Assembly (NCBI RefSeq): GCF_000003605.2
Contig: NW_003140832.1
Span: forward strand, 74,250-104,991
DNA length: 30,742 nt
Source of the DNA: Saccoglossus kowalevskii
Lineage: Eukaryota > Hemichordata > Enteropneusta > Harrimaniidae
Direction: 5' to 3'
Notes under the pieces: model-generated
Told to the model about the DNA's origin: nothing
The model's input: the letters and a program-made list of their open reading frames with translations, nothing else
Database searches by the model: none
Part shown: positions 1 through 10,017 of the stretch, one piece after another
Numbering within the stretch: position 1 is the stretch's first letter
Layout: each line of letters opens with the position of its first letter
Made by a program: the position numbers and the translations under genes

Positions 1-1241
1 AAAAAATAAAACAAGAAAGTGTATGCAAGTCTAGATCTTTGGTTGTTACAAATTCAAGTTCATATACTTAGAATGACACATCAGTACGCAGATGGTTTTG
101 GGTGGAAACACACAAAATGAATATGTCCAACAGGTGTTTATGTATGCATGTCATTCTTTGAAATATTTGTGAGTGTATTCCCAACAAATAAAGTGTGATG
201 ACTATATCAATTCAGTGGCTTATCATTCGTGGGTTCAACATTTAATTATCAACATAAATTGTAATTGTAATGGTTAATTTAAGCTGTTATATATTTGAAC
301 ATTTTAAAATAAATTACCAAATAATCATTCCCATATATGATGACCAGATTTTAGTCCATGCTTATAACGTGTTTTTTTTTTGCATCATAAGTTCAAAACT
401 ATTTTCTCTATTTTACTATGACCCAAACCGTTTAAATAATGAATTTAATACGAGAATAAATACTTGCAAAACAGTATGTGAACATATATTGATAAAGGCA
501 GATAAAAACACAATCACCAAATTGGGCAAAAAAAATGTATGGTGCAATTTTTCAACTGATTTTCCCTACATCAACCTAAATTCTTGGTGTACAACTCATT
601 TTAAAAGCCTTATACGAGACATTGTAAATACTCCTGTATCTAAGAAACGAAAGTCTGAGGACATATCCAGTGCGAGTCTATCGTGAAATTATGTTTGTCG
701 AATGTTACCGAATGACTCACCACCCATCTTAAAACAAGACTTAACTTTTAAGAAGTATATCTGGGAATAGTTATTTCACCAATGTTTTAATATTCAAAGA
801 TAAAAACAAACTAATTCGTAAATTATAGTTTTCGCCGCAATTACAAGTTAAATACGTGTAATTGTATTAATTCGCTGACTTGAAAGTATGGTGATATAAT
901 TAAATGACAACTTGTCGCACTCAAGGGACAATATGCATGGAAATCATGAGCAGTATTGACACATATATACAAACTATTTCATAAATTGGCCCAAGCTTAG
1001 TTTTTTTTGGTTTTTTTGGACAACGAAAGACAAATATGTACCCTTCAACGTAGTCAAAATGTAGATGACACTGACTTTAATCGAAGAAACTTGTCATTTC
1101 GTAACGTGTTATAAAACGTGTTTTGACTAAACGTAGTATAATTACCCACATAAGTTGAAATGCATATACGTGTTATAACCTCTAAAGTTACAACAGCAAG
1201 CCTTAGATGAAGATCGTAATTCTTATACAGGATACATATTA
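1..1241. other. AT-rich sequence left of the first repeat cluster
   Basis: Apart from the doubtful frame at 270-686, I see no gene, RNA or repeat here. The 101-codon minus frame at 1054-1359 runs into the left arm of the inverted-repeat element beside it and has no recognisable domain. Confidence 0.5.
270..686 (+). CDS. Doubtful 138-codon open reading frame, no recognised family
   Basis: This frame runs from ATG to TGA in very AT-rich DNA. The product is rich in Asn, Ile, Phe and Lys, has several scattered cysteines, and ends in a basic KKRK cluster followed by a serine-rich tail, like a nuclear localisation signal. I recognise no domain. By my rough estimate (about 7% stop codons per frame at this composition), a frame this long is only mildly surprising in a 30-kb window. 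A T-run followed by AG near 370-390 could be a splice acceptor, which would make the right half a terminal exon. No clear AATAAA follows closely. Most likely it is a chance frame or a decayed mobile-element remnant. Confidence 0.15.
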   Translation: MVNLSCYIFEHFKINYQIIIPIYDDQILVHAYNVFFFCIISSKLFSLFYYDPNRLNNEFNTRINTCKTVCEHILIKADKNTITKLGKKNVWCNFSTDFPYINLNSWCTTHFKSLIRDIVNTPVSKKRKSEDISSASLS

Positions 1242-1815
1242 GACTGGCAAAGTCGCGACGTCTTTTTTGTTTTACAAAAAGAAATAATTGTTCTTTTAGT
1301 CCCATTAGCGTGATCGCGAACACTAACCTGACCGCTAAAGAAATCCCGACTGGACGCATCTGCGGGCATTTGACTTCTATTAATTATTCATGAGTGGGTG
1401 GGTGTGTGTGTAAAAGTAAACATGACCTTTTAAAGGTTGAGGGATACTTAACTTTCTAAGTGTGAAGGCGATACTTGCATCCATGTTTACTGAAAACAAG
1501 TCGATTTAATGTACAATGTTTATAAGAAGTAGTCTTTCAAAATCGCCGGGACCTCAGAAGTGTTAAGGTCACGTACATTAACATAGATAAGATATGACGT
1601 ATATAGCACGTATATTCGTTGTCAATGTTAGTCAACAACTTTTAATTAGCATAATCACCAGTTTTCACTCCAACGCAGGAGGTCGCACGCAGATGCGTCC
1701 AGTCGGGATTTCTTTCGCAGTCACGCTAGTTTTTGCGATCAGGTTAAAAAGGCTTAATTGACAATTATTTCTATTTTTGTTGTAAAACAAAAAAGAAGTC
1801 TCGGCTTTGCCAGTC
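1242..1815. mobile_element. 574-bp inverted-repeat element with ~125-bp terminal arms and TA flanks
   Basis: The left arm (1242-1364) and the reverse complement of the right arm (1688-1815) align along their whole length, about three quarters identical by eye. Both begin GACTGGCAAAG and both finish with a shared block ending GGACGCATCTGCG. Each outer end abuts a TA dinucleotide (1240-1241 and 1816-1817), as expected for a TA target-site duplication of the Tc1/mariner superfamily. The 323-bp interior has no transposase frame, so this would be a non-autonomous element. Two copies of a repeat inserted head to head is the alternative reading. Confidence 0.7.
1395..1412. repeat. Short GT-rich simple repeat
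   Basis: GTGGGTGGG followed by a (GT)n run, lying inside the 1242-1815 element just past its left arm. Confidence 0.6.
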
Positions 1816-1968
1816 TAGATATATATTATGACTGGCATTGCAAATAAGTAATGAGATGCGCCCTCAGCGTATCCAGAGCCACTTGTGTCAAATTTATTCT
1901 TCTTTCGTAGAACACTGAACTGTCTAACATTCTTATTTTGCCAGAGATGTCTTATGTGTACTCATCAC

Positions 1969-1981
1969 GGGGGGGGGGGGG
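1969..1981 (+). repeat. Run of 13 consecutive G
   Basis: An uninterrupted homopolymer of 13 G, striking in such AT-rich DNA. Its length is likely to vary between individuals and is prone to sequencing error. Confidence 0.9.
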
Positions 1982-2061
1982 TACTCACATGAAAGACAGC
2001 GAAAAATAGTTTCAATGACAAACTCGACGTTTCAGGAACAATAAATCACTTACCCTGTCTT

Positions 2062-2075
2062 GTGCCCTCTGGTGG
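2062..2075 (-). promoter_or_regulatory. Match to CTCF core motif
   Basis: The minus strand reads CCACCAGAGGGCAC, which fits the CTCF core consensus CCASYAGRKGGCRS at all 14 positions. CTCF is conserved across bilaterians and acts at chromatin loops and insulators. The match is seen; occupancy is inference. Matches of this type are also spread by repeats, and this one sits in a repeat cluster. Confidence 0.4.
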
Positions 2076-2090
2076 CCACATCTATTTTAG

Positions 2091-2119
2091 ACTCGCCGAT
2101 CGAGGGCGCATCGGCGAGT
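2091..2119 (+). repeat. Perfect 10-bp stem, 9-nt loop hairpin
   Basis: ACTCGCCGAT pairs exactly with ATCGGCGAGT around the loop CGAGGGCGC. The hairpin is GC-rich and lies 15 bp past the CTCF-like motif. The loop overlaps the right copy of the 11-bp inverted repeat. No U-tract or other RNA-gene signal follows. Confidence 0.75.
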
Positions 2120-2248
2120 GTCAATTAAAGTTGTATGTTGCCCCTCAGATTACTAAAACAAGTGTAATAGTAGTCTAAGTTTGCCCTTGTTGGCTGCAGC
2201 TCGTAGATATTATTATCACCACGCATAGTAATCGTGATAAAGCTACTA

Positions 2249-2456
2249 CTGTGGGATACTTTATTTTTGCTGGAATTAATTTTCACTGAAAAGGCTTTTT
2301 GGGCGTTTTGTATAGAATTAATTTTCACTGATTTTTGATGAGTTTTATGTGAAATATAGGAAAAAAAGTATATTCGCTGGATTTTATTTTCACGGAATCA
2401 TCCCTTCAGTGAAAATAGCAAAAATAAATTCCAAGCGAAAATAAAGTATTCTACAG
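2249..2456. mobile_element. ~208-bp MITE with TA target-site duplication (Tc1/mariner-like)
   Basis: The termini are CTGTGGGATACTTTATTTTT on the left and, in reverse complement, CTGTAGAATACTTTATTTTC on the right. They match over about 29 bp with three substitutions and one gap. Both ends abut TA (2247-2248, 2457-2458). The subterminal motif GAATTAATTTTCACTGA occurs at about 2274-2290 and again at 2317-2333, with a degenerate form near 2377-2395 and reverse-oriented forms by the right end. There is no coding capacity. Confidence 0.85.
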
Positions 2457-2458
2457 TA

Positions 2459-4376
2459 TTTCGATCAATTATATATTACAAATCTACCTGTATATCAGTA
2501 ATGTCTCATGTCACTAGTCATGTGACAATGATGCCCTTTTGGTGGGAAGTGCCCTATACTCGGGCGGATCTACACAACCAAAGCAACTTAATTCACATAT
2601 GTTGCACATGTAGGAGTAATCGTGTTACGCTGTTCAGGGGAGTCTCAACAACTATTCCAAAGAACCATTTTCTGAGAGTTTTCGGTATTTGTTTTCGCCG
2701 TGATCATTGCCAGGCGGTGAAAATGCCCGGATGTCCGCCCGAGAATGAATAAAAAAATCCGATCGTACGGTGCGCCATCACAGTCGATATAGTGAATGAC
2801 GCGATTTTGATTTAAAAGACAATTTTCGAATACAACTTGAAACATATGTCTACATAATTTGAATAACGTCACACTCATCCCACGTAGAGCGGCGAACGCT
2901 TGAATTTCGCTATAACAGAACTTGTACCTTATTTGTCGCGTGGAACGTCGCAAAACCGACGACGTGGCTTGGCATCTGTGATAAAAGAACTGACCAGCCT
3001 CTCTTTCTGTTTAGAAGAATGGAAGTTTCGTCATGGTCACTTCAAGTTCAAGTTCATGTTCAATTTTATCTTCAAATATTTCAAACACCTTCAAGTTGAC
3101 AACGAGGACCGAGGCCTAGGGTGCCCTTCATAAACACCAGTTTTGTTGCAGTCCATTTAGACATGTATTTACAAGCCGTCATGTGTATACAAGTGTAGAT
3201 TGCTGAGATTCGAAATGACCTTCAACGATTATTCCGTGTGATAAAAACACGATACAATCAGTATATTTTTCCAACGCCCGTATGAATCTAAAAATAGACA
3301 GACACATCGCTTAATTTATTATATTGTGTTGTGTTCTGTTAAGTCGCAATATCCTCGTACTAAGCAAAGGCCGCATTATTTCTCTATTGAACCGGCTTAA
3401 ACAAAGGTTAATCGGCAAATGATCCAAAACACAGTTTGTAGCGTCAAAACCACATGGCAAATCACAAATGAGTCCTATTCAGATGCAAACTGCTCGTTCT
3501 TTGAGTAGCCACTTTAATCCTGTATTTATATTTTCCAGCACGCGCCAGAGCGCGTATTTGTTTTAATACACACAAGATCAAGTGACGGCGCCCACAAAGG
3601 CATGAACTCCGCGCTTTTCTATCCGTCACGAAATGGTTTTCAAATTCCGTTTTCTGTTATTGTACTTACCGCCTATTCATGCGCCTATTATTCAAATGTC
3701 ACCACTGGTACTGAGCTCTTGATCCTAGAGGCCTTCATGCAAGCTGACCGTTTTGTATTTCTGTAAATAACCCGACAGTCTTCATTTTGATTTACTTTGT
3801 TATGAACGCATATCTTAAATGTGAGTGTTTTGTAACGAGAACTAGTCATCGGAAATGATAGGAAATATACATAAACAAGATAATGCATATATATATATAT
3901 ATATTTGCATATAGTAACACTTCAACATTCAAATGACGTACGCTACTGATGTCCGAAAACAGGATACATAGTTACAATAAATAAATTATTGCATAAAATA
4001 TGCTTTTCACAATCATGACTGTCGGAAAATAGACATACTGTAATTCACTTAGCTAACACAAGTTCGCTGCGATGTTTCATAACGACTTTTGTTGGATAGG
4101 GGAATACATGCAATCAGAGACACGTAGCTCTTAGCGCCCGTGTCCATTCACTTGTAATGCCATGTCTGGTACCGTTGATTAGCAATTAATGTACATCCGT
4201 GTATCGTGTTTTTGCGTAGCGTTACGGAAGTGGAGGTGCCGTGTACGAGGAACATGGTCAATCATTTGTTTATTATTATCACCACATGAAGCAATAATTT
4301 CAGAGTTGGGATGTCTTTTATCATGGAAGGTACTAACGGAGTACTTCCATGCTTTTATATATATACCGATGATACA
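2459..4376. other. Non-coding stretch with scattered open frames, no supported gene
   Basis: The part at 2500-3130 is less AT-rich than its surroundings and carries an 83-codon plus-strand frame (2501-2752, ATG start, AATAAA overlapping its end). On the other strand is a frame of similar length that begins with TTG. Neither shows a domain. Other content: a 6-bp stem with 4-nt loop at 3540-3555 (ACGCGC/GCGCGT) and an (AT)n tract at 3887-3904. Confidence 0.4.
3887..3904. repeat. (AT)n microsatellite
   Basis: About nine AT units without interruption. Confidence 0.85.
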
Positions 4377-4530
4377 TAAAACGGGGGAGTCGTCACCTGC
4401 GCATGCGTCAGATGATCATAGCGTATCAATGTTTACAAACAAGCGTCTATCCATGAGCCTTTGCGTTTTTAACGTGTGTTGCTTGGGACTCAATTCCCGC
4501 GCGTGCGCAGGTGACGACCCTCCCTCTTTA
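4377..4530. mobile_element. 154-bp foldback/MITE-like element with 31-bp inverted ends
   Basis: Positions 4377-4407 and 4500-4530 are inverted copies matching at about 26 of 31 positions, with a perfect 15-bp core (GTCGTCACCTGCGCA at 4389-4403 against 4504-4518). The outermost bases are TAAA...TTTA. The interior of about 92 bp is unrelated filler. The core continues into TGCGCATGCG, a near match to the NRF1 palindrome. The 120-codon frame at 4189-4551 spans both arms and is judged spurious. Confidence 0.75.
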
Positions 4531-5768
4531 AGAGTTGCGAATGCCGAATAGGCTACCGTTGTCACATCGTGCGATTAACCAAAACTATTTTAGAACAATG
4601 AGCCTGAGTATAACAAGGTTTAGACCATCGCGAGTAAGGTTAGTTTTATCGCACTGTTTAGTAGGGTAACTAAAACAATATGGCCCAACAAACGTCCCCC
4701 GTCAGTGTGACTTCTCTGTAATGTAGAGTTGACTTATCGATAAGTTGACGACGACCCAATTCCAATCTGAGACTCAAGCTTTATTAAGTTTACGCGTCGT
4801 GGACCACAATGTGATGCAATTTGGTCTAATTGCATTTTTTAACTTAATGAATAAAGTCCACTAATTTCACCCCAATCTCGATTCAGCCTTTGTGTACGCA
4901 CAGTTGCCTTTTATATTTGTTTGAAAAAACCCGTCAACATTGAAATGAACTAAGTTGAGATAATACAAATATTTCTACTTTAAACATTGTATTTCTCGCT
5001 CACGACATACACAGATGAGAACAAGACACTTAACCCAAATTATTACTCACAATTTTATGAATTTACAGAAGGAACGAATATAACAGTTAAAATGAGTATG
5101 GAAAAATAGCAAAGTACATTATGCTTTTAGTAAGATTGTCATTTACATTTATTTACACGTAAAATAATCCTAGGTGAAAAGTACAAAATATCACAATACA
5201 CTTAATAGACCACGTACAGAGCTCTCGCCCACTAATCTATGTTAAAATGAATAGTGATCTGTCATTCTGGCAAATCACAATGAGTAAGTTGTATGGTTGC
5301 CTGTGATGCTACTGTTAATACTGACAGATGTTACAAATTCCCGGTGAAAAAAACGAAAAAACAAAAACAACAAAAAAACACGACTGAACACGTTGATTCT
5401 GTTAATGTCCTGCCACTACACCTATGTGCGTGTTGAATTTAAACAAACAAAACAGTCACTGTTTTTATTCAATCACCTTATGTTTTACTTCCAACATATC
5501 AAATTTACATGTACAATCGTCTTAAATTGAAGTCACACCCATCGTCGTGATAAACAACAATTTAGTTGCTAATGCTAACAAGATAATTAGGAAGGTAGAA
5601 ACATCCAGGAAATAGGGGAAAACAGACCATTTGTGTGATTTCTCTTGATGCCAGTGATATGTTGTCCGATTGTGCAAGCAAATTAATATATTGTAGGCTT
5701 CTTCCGAGATTGGCTAGTGACGTGCACGATCGCCGACAACATATCCAAATTAGATCGTCGCCACAAAC
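4531..5768. other. Non-coding stretch
   Basis: I see no gene. The only distinct structure is a 14-bp perfect palindrome, ACTTATCGATAAGT at 4732-4745, which contains TATCGATA, the DREF-type element known from insects. Confidence 0.5.
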
Positions 5769-5961
5769 GGCCGACTAGATCTCATGGAAGGCGAGAGAAC
5801 CACGTCAAATAGTGTTCCATTTACTTATCGTGCTCACTCACAGATTTACGTGGCCATGGTGTTTGGAACAGCCGGTGAACGCGCGACGGAAGAGAATGGG
5901 ACAATATCTGAGAGGCATAAACAAGTCACGTGACTCTCTCGCTCTCAACGAGATCTCAGCC
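5769..5961. mobile_element. Short inverted-repeat element, family copy A
   Basis: Left end GGCCGACTAGATCTCATGG... and right end (reverse complement) GGCTGAGATCTCGTTGAG... form imperfect arms of about 38 bp, each continuing into GCGAGAGA and ACGTSA blocks. The interior carries CAAATAGTGTTCCA (about 5806-5819), shared with copy B, and TTACGTGGCCA, shared with fragment D. The right arm holds a perfect 12-bp palindrome, AGTCACGTGACT (5924-5935), identical to the CLEAR/E-box type GTCACGTGAC. No coding frame is present. Confidence 0.65.
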
Positions 5962-6267
5962 ATACGTCACATCAGGATGTGATGAACAGTTGTCTGTTTT
6001 TAACATTTTACTGATTATTACACGACTAGGTACTAAATAAGACGAATAAAATGGCGTACTTGACACACAATATCACAAGACCCTGATATCGACAAATAAC
6101 CTACTAATTCGCACGTAATTTTAATTTTACAGCAGTCAGTAACATGTCAAGAAAATTACAAAAATATGTAAAATGATGCAGTTGCAAGCAGTTGTCTTTC
6201 ATCATATAACCTTTGACCCTTGATATTTAACCTCTCTCAATGAAACCCGTATGTTGTCCAGTCAGAC

Positions 6268-6282
6268 GTATATATATATATA
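6268..6282. repeat. Short (TA)n microsatellite
   Basis: About seven TA units. Confidence 0.7.
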
Positions 6283-6761
6283 AGTTTATATTGCTTAGAA
6301 ATGTGTTGACAGAAACCAGAATGACTGACTTATATACTTTTGCAATGATGATAACATTGAAAAATTTCTATGGAAGAACAATAATTCTACTTTTTTTTAT
6401 TGCCGAATAATACAGTGGCCAGGTTTAGAACGCAAAATCTATTTATTTCTCGCTGAGAACTGAAAATATACGTATAATTTCTTTGGAAACTAACTATTTA
6501 TGCGGTTTTATGATTTTTTTTAATATTAACGTAACATACACTAGTTCACGTAACACTAACGTGTCGCATAATAACCATACTTGTGATTTACACTTTAAAA
6601 AAAAATATAATATACTAGTACTTTTGTTTTAACGCAAACAACTTTAATTTGAACATTCGAATTCCCTACTAATTACAATATTAAATTCAACAAACAAAGC
6701 CATGATTATGAACGCATTTACACAGCTTTCGCTTCCGTGACTAGTTAAGGACAAAAGTTTT

Positions 6762-6944
6762 AGATCATCGAGAGCGTGGGAGTCACGAGACTTTAAATTG
6801 ACCCTCAAATAGTGTTCCAGTCTCTCTCGTCGCAGTCGTTGCGTCTATTGTTGCCCTGTACACGGTAACTTCGTTATTTAGAACAATGGGTGCGAGGGAC
6901 ACAAACAAGTCTTTTGGCTTTCTTGCCGGCAACGTAATCTCGGC
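6762..6944. mobile_element. Short inverted-repeat element, family copy B
   Basis: The left end GATCATCGAGAGCG and the right end (reverse complement) CCGAGATTACGTTG resemble the ends of copy A. Inside are AGTCACGAGACTT (compare GCACGAGACTTG in copy C) and CAAATAGTGTTCCAGT followed by CTCTCTCGTCGCAG (compare the CTCTCTCGTCATCG of copy C). ACAAACAAGTC near the right end matches ATAAACAAGTC in copy A. Divergence is high, so this is an old copy. Confidence 0.55.
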
Positions 6945-8920
6945 ATCCACGGCGGGTAAATCTAGAAGTTGGAATTTTGGGTACCATATGTAGATGGCGC
7001 ATAATGTTTAATGTGACTGACCTGCGATTGACATCGCCAGATTGTGATTGGATATAAAGCTGGCTACTGCACGTGGTGATCCCCAAAAGATTATTGCATG
7101 CTAAGCCCAGGCTTATATTGAATAGCAGTTAACACACCAGTAAAATAAAAAAAAAATGAAAACAAAACGTGAATTGCCCAGGCATAATAAAGTAAACGTT
7201 GATTTATGTGTGTGGGGATTTACTACAATAACAACGGAGTTACATGTGTACTGTGTCGCTGTGTACTGCGCATGTTTAGTCTAATGTGCCGGGGTAATGG
7301 GCAGAGGTTCAGCGATTAAGACATAAATATTCATCCGCATGCTGGACAACACCATATGCTTGGTAAATATAAAATAGCTATTGCTATACTCATTTTGGAG
7401 GAGGGGGCACACTAAGTTGGCATAGTGCCAAAATTGTGAACGTATTTCATAGTAGGTTTATGATATAAACCATAGCAAAACAATAAAGCTCACTTATGTC
7501 ATCGTAAATGGCACTTCTTCTTTTTATGTCGTGCTATACCTGAGATGTAATCTTATAGTTATATTACTACTATGTATAATCTGCAGAGAACTTTTCAACT
7601 GTAAGCATCACAAGATTTTGTACAGTTCATGAGAAGAACTCTTATCAAAAAGAATCTTGAATCTGAATTTAGAAGGATCACTTAAAATAAGGTAAACGTG
7701 CAAAAAATCAAAATGCACACATGTAAAAAGTCTTGAGTGTATACAATTATGCCAATGTTTGATTTGGCGATTAGACATCACGACATCGTTTCTGTCAAGT
7801 ACAGGCTAGCTTCATTGCTTCGTTATTTCAGGATTCGTTACCATATCAACGGATTTTAATATTTTTCATGGCGATCACAATAATCGGTTGGAGGTGTTCT
7901 GCATATAATACGAAATAGGAATGCTACTTTACAATGACGCTTCGACAGGGGCAATGAAGGATGTCGTAAAACGCACATGTGTCAATATTTACTGGAAATC
8001 CCCTGTAAATCAGAAACACTCACTTCTATAGTACACAAATGTTCGTTAATATCATATGTCTCCTGACATAACAGAGTAATTAAACAATTATGGGTTTAAG
8101 AGAAAAAAAACACACATCCATTTAGAATGAATATCAGCCGTGTACAAATGTTGTGTCATGTGAGAAGAAATGCGGGCATCTATTATAATTCCCTATCACA
8201 CGAATCTGCCCACCTCGAAATTATTAAAATTGTGAAATTGATAAGGAAATCGTGCTGGTACTAAATCTGGTGAATCAGAAAAATCAATTTAATTTAATTG
8301 AACTGAGGAAACAAAATAAAATTCAAAATAACATCAAGCCCTTACTGCAGTGAGAGTGCGGTTACCAATAATTTACGATATTGAAATCACGCTACAGTAC
8401 GATTACCACTTTGCCACAATAGCTCAGATTAGCAAGATTGGGATCAATCTTAAAATAAACCTGCTTTTTCAAACTAATATCTTAAGCTAAGAAACCGCAT
8501 ACATGGTACACTTTGTCATCTACTAGCTATCCGTAGTGCGTATTAGCACAAAATGCAAAACAAAAATATAATAATACTTTCAGCTGATGTTGCTAACTAA
8601 GTTAAATGTCTAAATAACATAAACTTAGCATGAATTATTTAAATATTTAGTATGAAGACAACACACTCAAATTAAGTTCCACATGTAGGAAAATTAGATA
8701 GATATATTTAAAAGAGAAATGCCAATGCCACTAATCTCGCAAACTTGTCGTAGTTCTATACGGTTCATAATAACATTATACACTACATTATGATAAATAT
8801 ACAAGCCATTCAGTGAATCGCTATTGTAATAGAAATAGTTCGTTCCAATTACTTGATAAGCCTAAGCAAGTATTCGTTTTTGCATAGTGCTGTGTTCAAA
8901 TATATAAATCATATGCATAT
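6945..8920. other. Non-coding stretch between repeat copies
   Basis: No gene or repeat is seen apart from a perfect NFI-type palindrome, TTGGCATAGTGCCAA (7417-7431), and a 12-bp palindrome CATATGCATATG (8910-8921) at the edge of the next repeat copy. Confidence 0.5.
7417..7431. promoter_or_regulatory. Perfect NFI (TTGGC-N5-GCCAA) palindrome
   Basis: TTGGC and GCCAA are spaced by exactly five bases, the full-site consensus of nuclear factor I proteins. No gene is recognised beside it; binding is inference. Confidence 0.35.
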
Positions 8921-9077
8921 GGCCGCCGATATCTCGTTTTGAGCGAGAGAGCACGAGACTTGTACGTGACCGTCGAACAGTGCTCTATTGGCTCTCTCGT
9001 CATCGCGTTCCCTGACCTAAGTTACCATCAGGACAATTGACGTGATGACGGGAGAGAAAGGAAAACGTATTGATAGG
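8921..9077. mobile_element. Short inverted-repeat element, family copy C
   Basis: It begins GGCCGCCGATATCTCGTTTT and runs into GAGCGAGAGAGCACGAGACT, clearly akin to the right end of copy A read on the minus strand. Its inner part, GTACGTGACCGTCGAACAGTG, is followed by CTCTCTCG, which pairs with CGAGAGAG at 8944-8951 to give an inner 8-bp stem. The right end (reverse complement, ...TACGTTTTCCTTTCTCTCCC) only weakly mirrors the left. Confidence 0.6.
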
Positions 9078-9351
9078 TAAAACAAGCCTCGTACTCCCCA
9101 CACTCCCAAAAATATCCCGGGGACCATTTGCATGTAAGATATATTGTATTCATAAATTCTAAACATTTTTTTAAACTTTCAACTACCAGCCCTGAATGTC
9201 AAAAGCATTCGACGTTTGTAATATGTATTCAAGAAGTGATGCTATTTAATCGTTGTCATGGTCACCAGAGGCAAATTATACATCTGGAAGATCTTACCGA
9301 GCCACTCGGACCAATCATTTCTATACTCTTTACAATAATCTTCAGTAAAAC

Positions 9352-9412
9352 GTACATTGAGGACAGAGACAATGTACGTGGCCAACAGTGTTCATCGTCT
9401 CTGTCTGGATTG
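9352..9412. repeat. Fragment D of the same repeat family, with a 9-bp perfect stem
   Basis: GACAGAGAC (9362-9370) pairs exactly with GTCTCTGTC (9397-9405). Between them lies ATGTACGTGGCCAACAGTG, a close match to the inner part of copy C and to TTACGTGGCCA of copy A. The 100-codon plus frame at 9128-9430 overlaps it and is judged spurious. Confidence 0.55.
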
Positions 9413-9582
9413 GGTAGAATATACTCTTAGACCTTATTCATAGTAAGCATTTCACAGATGGGATCGATTCTATGATCTTCCCGAATAGAAACGTAAACGA
9501 TACAACACATGCGTGATTACAAAAAAGTACATACAAAATTCATAACATTAATGACCCAGAGTTCCCGATCCTGAGATGAAAA

Positions 9583-9598
9583 ATATTCACGTGAATAT
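9583..9598. promoter_or_regulatory. 16-bp perfect palindrome around an E-box
   Basis: ATATTCACGTGAATAT is a perfect dyad with a CACGTG core. A second TCACGTGA lies 30 bp on (core 9621-9626). CACGTG sites bind bHLH-zip factors such as USF, Myc and MITF/TFE. They lie about 0.4 kb past the receptor stop codon, possibly in its 3' flank. Confidence 0.35.
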
Positions 9599-9730
9599 AC
9601 GTCACAAAATGTCTCTGTGTCACGTGATTGCAAGTGATGTAACATTCGTGTAAATACATTGTATGCTTGTTTCATTTTGATTTAAATTATTTGAAAATAA
9701 CACTGTGCAAGATAATATAAACATCCCTCG

Positions 9731-9732
<2 letters not shown>

Positions 9733-9764
<32 letters not shown>
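9733..9764. repeat. (TA)16 microsatellite
   Basis: An uninterrupted 32-bp TA tract, followed by a short ACACA tail. It lies downstream of the receptor gene on the minus strand. Confidence 0.95.
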
Positions 9765-9769
<5 letters not shown>

Positions 9770-10017
9770 TTCTAGATTACCGTTTGTATTAAAACATGTA
9801 AACTATAAAATTACGTAATATTCTGTTTTTCGACAGTTATAACAAATCACCCACCACTTTATATGTTCGTGTATTGTCTAACTGAGTTTTAACTAAGTCC
9901 CAGAGAATGATTCGCCCGTCAAAAATGAGATGCTTCCATAAGTCTGTAGAAGTATTGTCTAGTTGTTAATTTCTATGCACTCACGTCGCAGACGGACCGC
10001 GGCACGGAACGCCAAGT

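Larger units (their letters stand above)
1855..2112. repeat. Perfect 11-bp inverted repeat bracketing the CTCF-like motif
   Basis: GATGCGCCCTC at 1855-1865 is the exact reverse complement of 2102-2112. Homology beyond the 11 bp is weak, so this could be the worn ends of another short element or a coincidence. The interval holds the G-run and the CTCF-like site. Confidence 0.35.

Noticed and set aside
2645..2953. 102-codon minus-strand frame
   Set aside because: It starts with TTG, has no domain, and is overlapped by an equally featureless frame on the plus strand.
4189..4551. 120-codon plus-strand frame
   Set aside because: It runs through both arms of the foldback element, and its product shows no domain.
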